NCBI GenBank assembly: GCA_023432845.1
Contig: JAEZEY010000060.1
Span: 1-5,328, forward strand
Direction: 5' to 3'
From: Pseudomonadota bacterium
Lineage (GTDB): Bacteria; Pseudomonadota; Alphaproteobacteria; Rhizobiales; Xanthobacteraceae
Length of the DNA stretch: 5,328 bases
A model generated the notes under the pieces. The model was not told the origin of the DNA, made no database searches, and was given only the letters and a program-made list of their open reading frames with translations. The translations under genes and the position numbers were made by a program. Position 1 is the first letter of the stretch. Each line of letters begins with the position of its first letter. This document shows, one piece after another, positions 1-4,540 of this stretch.

Positions 1-1
1 C

Positions 2-97
2 GCGCTGATGAACGACCACGTCAAGATGATCCGCGCCCGGCGCGTTGCCGAGCACGGACACTCGCACGAAGCCCCCGAAGAGGGGCGGTGTTGTTGA
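2..97 (+). CDS. 3' end of an upstream gene, possibly a GntR-family (FCD) regulator
   Basis: Only the last 31 codons are inside the window, read in the frame starting at base 2 and ending at TGA 95-97. The peptide begins ALMNDHVKMIRARR and ends in a His/Glu-rich tail with a terminal Cys-Cys. The pattern A-L-M-x-x-H-V followed by a basic helix resembles the last helix of FCD ligand-binding domains in GntR-type regulators, where the His is usually a metal ligand. This is a resemblance over a very short stretch, so the family call is weak. Of the other two frames, one stops at 6-8 and the other gives an Arg/Pro-rich, non-protein-like sequence up to about base 145. If it is a regulator, it would be a natural candidate to control the genes that follow. 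Confidence 0.45.
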   Translation, partial: ALMNDHVKMIRARRVAEHGHSHEAPEEGRCC

Positions 98-115
98 AAA
101 GCGCGGCGCTGGAAC

Positions 116-142
116 CCGGGTTCCGGCTTCGGCCGGCCCCGG
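116..142 (+). repeat. UUCG-capped hairpin in the gap before the NMT1-like gene
   Basis: The inner stem CCGGC (123-127) pairs with GCCGG (132-136) around a TTCG loop closed by C-G, an exceptionally stable tetraloop in RNA. The outer stem CCGGG (116-120) pairs with CCCGG (138-142), with a small TT/C internal loop between the two. No T-run follows, so it is not a textbook intrinsic terminator. The wording around it (CTGGAACCC before, CCCCGGAATGACGA after) resembles the short GC-rich dispersed intergenic repeats common in rhizobial genomes. It could act as a 3' end stabiliser for the upstream transcript. Confidence 0.5.
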
Positions 143-172
143 AATGACGAATAACAAAGCGGGAGTAAACGC

Positions 173-1045
173 ATGGCCAAGTTCATTATCGAGCCGCATT
201 TCCGCCTGCAGGAATGGGTGGCGGACGACAAGGGCTACTTCACCGACGAAGGGCTCGATTACGAGTTCCGCGAGCTGCTGCGCGCGACCGACGGCAAGAT
301 TCACGACAAGGGCGACAGGGTCGGAGCTTTCCAATCATTTGAGGAAGGCCGCAAGGCCAGCGTCTCCTGCGCCTGCCACTGGACCGTGAATGTCGCCGCC
401 TCGAACGGCCACGGCCGCATGCTCACCGATGTCTATTCGGTGGCGACCGCCGGCATTTTCGTCGCGCCCGATTCCCCGATCAGGAAGCCGGAGGATCTCG
501 CCGGCGTGCCGATCTCGGTTGGCTATCAATCGGGCAGTCACTACGCCACGGTGCAGGCGCTCGAGCAGTTCCTCAAGCCGGCCGACATCAACCTGCGCTA
601 CGAGACCGGCATGCTGTTCAAGCGCATGGAGCACCTGTTCGACGGAACCGCGCCGACGGTGCATCTGTTCAACGGGCCTTATTACTTTGCGGAGCAGCTC
701 GGCTATCGCAAGGTGGTCGATGCCACCTTCATGATATCCACCATGATCCACGGCGATCCCGATCCCCAGGATCTGCGCAAGTTCTTCCGTGCCTTGCGCC
801 GCGCCCAGCGCGACATCGACCTGCGGCCCGAACTCTACACGCACTTCTACAAGAACGAATTCCCCGACCGCTTCCACGCCAGGATGGACACGCGGCGCTG
901 GGGCCCGGGCGAGCGGCTGGTGTTCGAACCGTACACGAAGGAGGTCTATGAGGAATCCTTCGAATGGATCGCCGCCCACGGCATCTTCCCGGAAGGCGGC
1001 ATGGGCAGCGGGCAATACGAACGCGCGACATTGTCGCTCGGCTAG
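173..1045 (+). CDS. NMT1/THI5-like substrate-binding-fold protein without signal peptide
   Basis: A 290-residue protein with the type 2 periplasmic-binding fold of the NMT1/THI5/TauA group. Recognisable family features are EWVADDKGYFTDEGLDYEF (about 14-32), the inter-lobe segment IFVAPDSPIRKPEDLAGVPI (about 95-114) followed by the ligand-loop-like GYQSGSHYATVQALEQF (117-133), and a second-lobe GPYYFAEQLGY (168-178). The protein starts directly at the first strand of the fold and has no hydrophobic leader. An in-frame TAA lies at 152-154 and no start codon lies between it and ATG 173, so no longer N-terminus is possible. GGGAG at 161-165 is a good ribosome site, 7 nt from the ATG. Residues 65-69 read S-C-A-C-H and both cysteines are free in a cytoplasmic setting. 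Members of this family serve as binding proteins for sulfonates, nitrate or thiamine precursors. Related folds without leaders include enzymes such as MqnA/MqnD, 4,5-dihydroxyphthalate decarboxylase and yeast Thi5. No TauB/TauC-type partners are adjacent. The family call is firm; the function is unknown. Confidence 0.88.
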   Translation: MAKFIIEPHFRLQEWVADDKGYFTDEGLDYEFRELLRATDGKIHDKGDRVGAFQSFEEGRKASVSCACHWTVNVAASNGHGRMLTDVYSVATAGIFVAPDSPIRKPEDLAGVPISVGYQSGSHYATVQALEQFLKPADINLRYETGMLFKRMEHLFDGTAPTVHLFNGPYYFAEQLGYRKVVDATFMISTMIHGDPDPQDLRKFFRALRRAQRDIDLRPELYTHFYKNEFPDRFHARMDTRRWGPGERLVFEPYTKEVYEESFEWIAAHGIFPEGGMGSGQYERATLSLG

Positions 1046-1060
1046 GTTGATGACATCAAC
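1046..1060 (+). promoter_or_regulatory. 15-bp perfect palindrome, candidate operator
   Basis: GTTGATG and CATCAAC are exact reverse complements flanking a single central A, directly after the TAG of the preceding gene. Odd-centred dyads of this size are typical of dimeric repressors such as GntR-type proteins. The inner part TTGAT-N3-ATCAA is one base shorter than the FNR/FixK consensus TTGAT-N4-ATCAA, so I do not call it an FNR-type box. No clear promoter hexamers were found around it. The operator role is inference; the symmetry is plain in the sequence. Confidence 0.4.
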
Positions 1061-1064
1061 GAAC

Positions 1065-1092
1065 GCTTGCGCAAGGCGGACCTTGCGCAAGC
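1065..1092 (+). repeat. 12-bp perfect inverted repeat made of two CTTGCGCAAG palindromes
   Basis: GCTTGCGCAAGG (1065-1076) and CCTTGCGCAAGC (1081-1092) are exact reverse complements separated by CGGA. Each arm also contains the 10-bp self-complementary word CTTGCGCAAG (1066-1075 and 1082-1091), giving two identical dyads 16 bp apart. As RNA it would form a 12-bp stem with a 4-nt loop, enough to stop 3' exonucleases or pause polymerase. No U-run follows (next bases CTCGTTCG), so classical intrinsic termination is doubtful. As DNA it offers two identical dimer-binding sites. It lies 5 bp after the preceding palindrome. Confidence 0.6.
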
Positions 1093-1238
1093 CTCGTTCG
1101 ATTATTGCAAGCCGATGTTCGATTCCTCCAAGCGACCGGCTGCTTCCGCGCCTTCCCATCACGCAGACCGTCAGGCATTATCCGCGCGACAAGATACGCC
1201 GTCGGCAGAACGGCAAGGTATCAATCAAGCATCGAAGC

Positions 1239-1243
1239 GGAGG
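1239..1243 (+). promoter_or_regulatory. Ribosome binding site fixing the start of the LivK-like gene
   Basis: GGAGG lies 8 nt before ATG 1252. It supports that start over an in-frame ATG at 1105, which would add 49 residues and bury the secretion signal inside the protein. Confidence 0.85.
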
Positions 1244-1251
1244 AAACTGCG

Positions 1252-2433
1252 ATGAAGACCATGCTCTATGCCAGCGCGGCTGCGCTCGCCCTGGCGTTCG
1301 TTTCGACGGCCCAGGCCCAGGACACCGTCAAGATCGGCGTCATTCTGCCCTACTCGGGACAATTCGCCGACGGCGCCAAGCAGATGGACGCCGGCATCAA
1401 GCTCTACATGAAACTCAACGGCGACACCGTCGCCGGCAAGAAGATCGAGATCATCCGCAAGGACGTCGCCGGTCCGCAGCCGCCGGTCGCCAAGCGCCTG
1501 GCGCAGGAACTCGTCGTCCGCGACAATGTCGACATCCTCGCCGGCTTCCTGCTGACGCCGAACGCCATGGCGGCGTCCGACGTGTCGGCCGAGGCCAAGA
1601 AGTTCATGGTCATCATGAACGCGGCGACCTCGATCATCACCACCAAGTCGAACTACTCGGTGCGCACCTCTCACACCCTGCCGCAGGTCTCGGCGACGAT
1701 GGGCGCTTGGGCCGTCAAGAACGGCGTGAAAAAAGCCTACACCATGGTCTCGGACTACGGCCCGGGCCACGACGCCGAAACCGCGTTCCAAGGCGCCATC
1801 AAGTCGGGCGGCGCCGAAGTCGTCGGCTCGGTGCGCATGGCGGTCGCCAACCCGGACTTCTCGGCCTATGTGCAGCGCGCCAAGGACCTCAACCCGGAAT
1901 CGATCTTCGTCTTCATCCCGGGCGGCGCGCAGCCGGCGGCAATCGGCAAGGCTTTCGCCGAACGCGGCATCGACAGCAGCAAGACCAAGATCCTCGGCAC
2001 CGGCGAGCTGACCGACGACTCCGCGCTCATGAACATGGGCGACAACGCGCTCGGCGTCATCACCGCCTGGACCTACGATCACAATCACAAGTCCGCGCTC
2101 AACGAGAAGTTCGTCGCCGAATACAGGAAGGACAACAACGGCGAGAACCCTAACTTCTTCGTCGCCGGCGGCTATGACGGCATGCACCTGATCTACGAGG
2201 CGCTCAAGAAGACCGCCGGCAAGACCGACGGCGAGGCGCTGGTCAACGCCGCCAAGGGCATGAAGTGGGAAAGCCCGCGCGGCCCGATGATGATCGATCC
2301 GGAAACCCGCGACATCGTGCAGACCATCTACATCCGCAAGGTCGAGAAGGTCGGCGGCAAGCTCGTCAATGTCGAGTTCGACAAGGTCGAGAACGTCAAG
2401 GATCCGGTCAAGGCGGCGATGAAGAAGAACTGA
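1252..2433 (+). CDS. HAAT/LivK-like periplasmic substrate-binding protein
   Basis: A 393-residue secreted binding protein of the type 1 periplasmic fold (Peripla_BP_6, the LivJ/LivK branch), expected to capture a small ligand and dock on the LivH/LivM pair encoded downstream. Residues 1-22 form a Sec signal: MKTM, a hydrophobic Ala/Leu core, and an A-Q-A motif at 20-22, with cleavage most likely after Ala22. The mature protein opens with VKIGVILPYSGQFADGAKQM (26-45), the usual first strand and ligand loop. It continues with VDILAGFLLTPNAMA (93-107), the hinge-side segment YTMVSDYGPGHDAE (163-176), NPDFSAYVQRAKDLNPESIF (200-219), the second-lobe GGYDGMHLIYEAL (306-318) and WESPRGPMMIDPETRD (339-354). 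The mature part contains no cysteine, so it lacks the disulfide of E. coli LivJ. The ligand is not readable: aromatic acids, amides, dicarboxylates or branched amino acids are all possible. The gene is separated from livH by a strong hairpin and 248 bp, so it may be expressed more strongly than the membrane components. Confidence 0.93.
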   Translation: MKTMLYASAAALALAFVSTAQAQDTVKIGVILPYSGQFADGAKQMDAGIKLYMKLNGDTVAGKKIEIIRKDVAGPQPPVAKRLAQELVVRDNVDILAGFLLTPNAMAASDVSAEAKKFMVIMNAATSIITTKSNYSVRTSHTLPQVSATMGAWAVKNGVKKAYTMVSDYGPGHDAETAFQGAIKSGGAEVVGSVRMAVANPDFSAYVQRAKDLNPESIFVFIPGGAQPAAIGKAFAERGIDSSKTKILGTGELTDDSALMNMGDNALGVITAWTYDHNHKSALNEKFVAEYRKDNNGENPNFFVAGGYDGMHLIYEALKKTAGKTDGEALVNAAKGMKWESPRGPMMIDPETRDIVQTIYIRKVEKVGGKLVNVEFDKVENVKDPVKAAMKKN

Positions 2434-2445
2434 GCCGGCTCAGGG

Positions 2446-2459
2446 CCCGCGGAAGCGGG
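2446..2459 (+). other. Small GNRA-loop hairpin overlapping the main hairpin
   Basis: CCCGC (2446-2450) pairs with GCGGG (2455-2459) around GGAA, a GNRA tetraloop. Its 3' arm shares bases 2457-2459 with the 5' arm of the larger hairpin, so both cannot be complete at once. The 10-bp partner should win on stability. A regulatory switch is possible but not shown. Confidence 0.35.
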
Positions 2460-2481
2460 GCGGCCGCAAATCGGCCGCCCC
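2457..2481 (+). terminator. Strong 10-bp hairpin after the binding-protein gene
   Basis: GGGGCGGCCG (2457-2466) and CGGCCGCCCC (2472-2481) form a perfect 10-bp G/C stem with loop CAAAT, 23 bases after the TGA. The following bases are GTCTCATG, only weakly T-rich, so termination is probably partial or factor-assisted. Stems like this between a Liv-type binding-protein gene and its membrane genes commonly protect the upstream message and lower transcription of the distal genes, which gives an excess of binding protein. Confidence 0.7.
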
Positions 2482-2681
2482 GTCTCATGTGGGCCTCCCG
2501 GTGGGCACGCCCCGATCGTTGGGCGCTCCTAACAAATCCTCACAAATCGCCCATTGCGCCGCAACAAGCGCGCAGAATCCAGTGCCAATCTGATAAAGTT
2601 TTGCTATGGGCCACTGTCCGGTTCGGGCGGTGAATTAAATAGGTATCTTCGCAAAACGTTCAAAGGCGCAGCGCAACACTC
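2482..2681 (+). promoter_or_regulatory. Untranslated region before livH, possible secondary promoter
   Basis: About 200 bases with no convincing gene. The part from about 2585 to 2660 is visibly richer in A/T than its surroundings, as promoters in GC-rich genomes often are. The best sigma-70-like candidate I can point to is GTGCCA (2582-2587) with a 17-bp spacer to an extended -10, TGCTATGGG (2602-2610). It matches the consensus only in part. ACAAATC occurs twice, exactly 10 bp apart (2532-2538 and 2542-2548). No strong ribosome site precedes ATG 2682; the nearest purine run is AAAGG at 2662-2666, 15 nt away. The promoter call is tentative. Confidence 0.3.
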
Positions 2682-3548
2682 ATGCTTCCTCCCGTCTTCG
2701 GTGTCCTGTTCGACGGCATTGCCTATGGCATGCTTCTGTTCCTGCTGTCGGTCGGGATGTCGGTCACGCTCGGCCTGATGAACTTCGTCAACCTGGCGCA
2801 TTGCGCCTTCGGCATGCTCGGCGCCTACGTCACCGTGATGCTGATGAAGGACTTCAATTGGAATTTCTTCGCCACGCTGCCGTTCGCCTTCCTGTCCGCG
2901 GCGCTGGTGAGCGTCGTCGTCGAGCGCACGCTTTATCGCAAGCTGTACCGCGCTACCGATCTCGACCAGGTGCTGCTGACCATCGGCCTCGCCTTCATCT
3001 CGGTCGCCGCCGCAGCCTGGTTCTTCGGCACCACGCAGCAGCCGGTCGCCATGCCGAGCTACATGCGCGGCTCGATCAACTTCCTCGGCCTGAACATCGG
3101 CATCTACCGCATGTTCCTGGTCGCGGTCGGCATCGTCGTGACCGTCCTGCTGGTGATGACCCTGGAACACACCCGCTTCGGCGCGCAGGTCCGCGCCGCG
3201 GTCGATAACCAGCGCATGGCGCGCGGCCTCGGCATCGACGTCGACCGCACTTTCGCCGTCACCTTCGCGCTCGGCTCCGGCCTTGCCGGTCTCGGCGGCG
3301 CGCTGGCGATCGAGATCGTCGGCCTCGATCCGCATTTCGCCTTCGTCTATCTGGTCTATGTACTGATCGTGGTGTCGGTCGGCGGCCTCGGCTCGATCGC
3401 CGGCTCGTTCGCGGCGGCCTGTCTCATCGGCATCAGCGACATCGCCGGCAAGTACTACGTGCCCGAACTCGGCGGCTTCCTGATCTATCTGGTGATGGTC
3501 GCGGTCCTGATGTGGAAGCCGGCCGGCCTGTTCGGGAGGCGGTCATGA
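2682..3548 (+). CDS. livH: Branched-chain amino acid-type ABC transporter permease LivH
   Basis: A 288-residue inner-membrane permease of the LivH family, one half of the translocation channel. It has about eight hydrophobic helices (roughly 8-31, 36-54, 62-82, 97-116, 140-160, 189-211, 219-250 and 264-279). Hallmarks are MNFVNLAHCAFGMLGAY (33-49), the equivalent of the family's N-F-A-H-G motif, and the cytoplasmic coupling loop FGAQVRAAVDNQRMARGLGI (166-185), which contacts the ATPase. SVGGLGSIAGSFAAA (232-246) and the closing WKPAGLFGRR are also typical. Length matches the family norm of about 290. ATG 2682 is the first start after an in-frame TAG at 2640-2642 and gives the usual short N-terminus, although its ribosome site is poor. 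The stop overlaps the livM start (ATGA, 3545-3548). The substrate follows from the binding protein and is unknown. Confidence 0.93.
   Translation: MLPPVFGVLFDGIAYGMLLFLLSVGMSVTLGLMNFVNLAHCAFGMLGAYVTVMLMKDFNWNFFATLPFAFLSAALVSVVVERTLYRKLYRATDLDQVLLTIGLAFISVAAAAWFFGTTQQPVAMPSYMRGSINFLGLNIGIYRMFLVAVGIVVTVLLVMTLEHTRFGAQVRAAVDNQRMARGLGIDVDRTFAVTFALGSGLAGLGGALAIEIVGLDPHFAFVYLVYVLIVVSVGGLGSIAGSFAAACLIGISDIAGKYYVPELGGFLIYLVMVAVLMWKPAGLFGRRS
3534..3539 (+). promoter_or_regulatory. Ribosome binding site fixing the livM start
   Basis: GGGAGG lies inside the end of livH, 5 nt before ATG 3545. It favours that start over an in-frame ATG at 3512, which has no comparable site and would overlap livH by 37 bases. 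Confidence 0.8.
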
Positions 3549-4540
3549 CAGTGCTCGATCCGGCCCACACCATGACGCCGCAAACCTACATGCAGCAGCT
3601 GAGCCGCTGGCGCGCGCTCGAGATCGCGTTCTGGCTGGCGACTCTGCTGCCGTTCTGGCTGTTCCCGACCTATCTCTCGCTGGCGAGCCAGATCGCCATC
3701 ACGGCGCTGTTCGCGCTGTCGCTCGACCTCATCCTCGGCTATGCTGGCGTCGTCTCGCTCGGCCATGCCGCCTTCTTCGGCCTCGGGGCCTACTCCGCCG
3801 GCATCTTCACCAAATTCGTCTGGGGCGAGCCCTTCAGTGGCCTTGTGGTCGCGGCAATTGTCGCCGGCGTGGTCGGCTACGCGTCGAGCTTCATCATCTC
3901 GCGCTTCCGGCACCTCACGCTGATCATGATCACGCTCGGCCTCGGCCTGCTGTTGCACGAGGCGGCCAACAGTGCGAGCTGGCTCACCGGCGGCTCGGAC
4001 GGGCTCCAGGGCATGTCGGTCCAGCCGCTGTTCGGCGTCTTCAAGTTCGATCTCTACGGCTATACGGCTTATGGCTATGCGCTCGGCATGCTGTTCCTGT
4101 GCTTCCTGTTCACGCGCGGCCTGATCAATTCGCCGTTCGGCCTGGCGCTGCGCGGCATCCGCGAGAATTTCACGCGCATGCCGGCGATCGGCGCCGACAG
4201 CCGCGCCCATATCCGCAAGGTCTATACGATCTCCGCGGTCATCGCGGGCATCGCCGGCGGCATCCTGGCGCAAACGACCGAAACGGTGGCGCTTGAGGTG
4301 CTGAGCTTCGAACGTTCGGCCGACGTCGTGGTCATGCTGGTGTTAGGAGGCGCGGGCCGGCTTTATGGCGGCCTGATCGGCGCAGCGGTGTTCCTGATCG
4401 CGCGCGACCAGTTCTCCGGCATCAATCCGCAGTATTGGTATTTCTGGATCGGTATTCTGTTGGTGGTGGTGGTGATGCTGTTGCCGAACGGCATTCTCGG
4501 CGGCCTGTCGAAACTCACGGCGCGCTGGAGCCGCAAATGA
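3545..4540 (+). CDS. livM: Branched-chain amino acid-type ABC transporter permease LivM
   Basis: A 331-residue inner-membrane permease, the second half of the Liv-type channel and partner of LivH. After a hydrophilic N-terminus of about 25 residues come hydrophobic helices at about 27-44, 47-65, 66-85, 98-119, 124-140, 176-193, 227-245, 258-288 and 297-318. Diagnostic segments are LDLILGYAGVVSLGHAAFFG (60-79), the LivM signature, then TGGSDGLQGM (148-157), the coupling loop FGLALRGIRENFTRMPAIGA (198-217), VVMLVLGGAGRLYGGLIGAA (262-281) and the closing LLPNGILGGL (312-321). Length is normal for LivM proteins without a long N-terminal extension. The start at 3545 is set by GGGAGG and the ATGA overlap with livH. 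The stop also overlaps the livG start by ATGA, so translation of the three genes is probably coupled and keeps the subunits in proportion. Confidence 0.94.
   Translation: MTVLDPAHTMTPQTYMQQLSRWRALEIAFWLATLLPFWLFPTYLSLASQIAITALFALSLDLILGYAGVVSLGHAAFFGLGAYSAGIFTKFVWGEPFSGLVVAAIVAGVVGYASSFIISRFRHLTLIMITLGLGLLLHEAANSASWLTGGSDGLQGMSVQPLFGVFKFDLYGYTAYGYALGMLFLCFLFTRGLINSPFGLALRGIRENFTRMPAIGADSRAHIRKVYTISAVIAGIAGGILAQTTETVALEVLSFERSADVVVMLVLGGAGRLYGGLIGAAVFLIARDQFSGINPQYWYFWIGILLVVVVMLLPNGILGGLSKLTARWSRK

Noticed and set aside
45..389. 114-codon + strand frame overlapping the start of the NMT1-like gene
   Set aside because: It is Thr/Arg/Pro/Ser-rich and out of frame with a gene that has a good ribosome site and family motifs.
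1046..1060. Possible FNR/FixK (anaerobox) site
   Set aside because: The half-sites TTGAT and ATCAA are separated by 3 bases, not the required 4, and no promoter is visible at the right distance.
335..1162. Long antisense open frame opposite the NMT1-like gene (275 codons)
   Set aside because: It is Arg/His/Gly/Val-rich, lacks recognisable motifs, and mirrors a well-supported gene. Such frames are expected from G/C bias at third positions.
1105..1251. Upstream ATG 1105 as start of the LivK-like protein
   Set aside because: It would place 49 hydrophilic residues before an obvious Sec signal. ATG 1252 has GGAGG at good spacing.
1225..2187. Long antisense open frame opposite the LivK-like gene (320 codons)
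   Set aside because: Same composition artefact; the + strand carries a clear signal peptide and family motifs.
2554..2778. 74-codon open frame spanning the gap and the start of livH
   Set aside because: Its second half is the out-of-frame reading of livH (Cys/Ser/Arg-rich). The first half has no recognisable similarity and no ribosome site.
2604..3335. Antisense open frame over livH, with similar ones over livM (3485-4273) and livG (4363-5133)
   Set aside because: Highly charged, low-complexity translations with no family resemblance, each opposite a confident gene.
3512..3544. Upstream ATG 3512 as start of LivM
   Set aside because: It has no ribosome site and a larger overlap with livH. 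ATG 3545 has GGGAGG and the standard ATGA junction.
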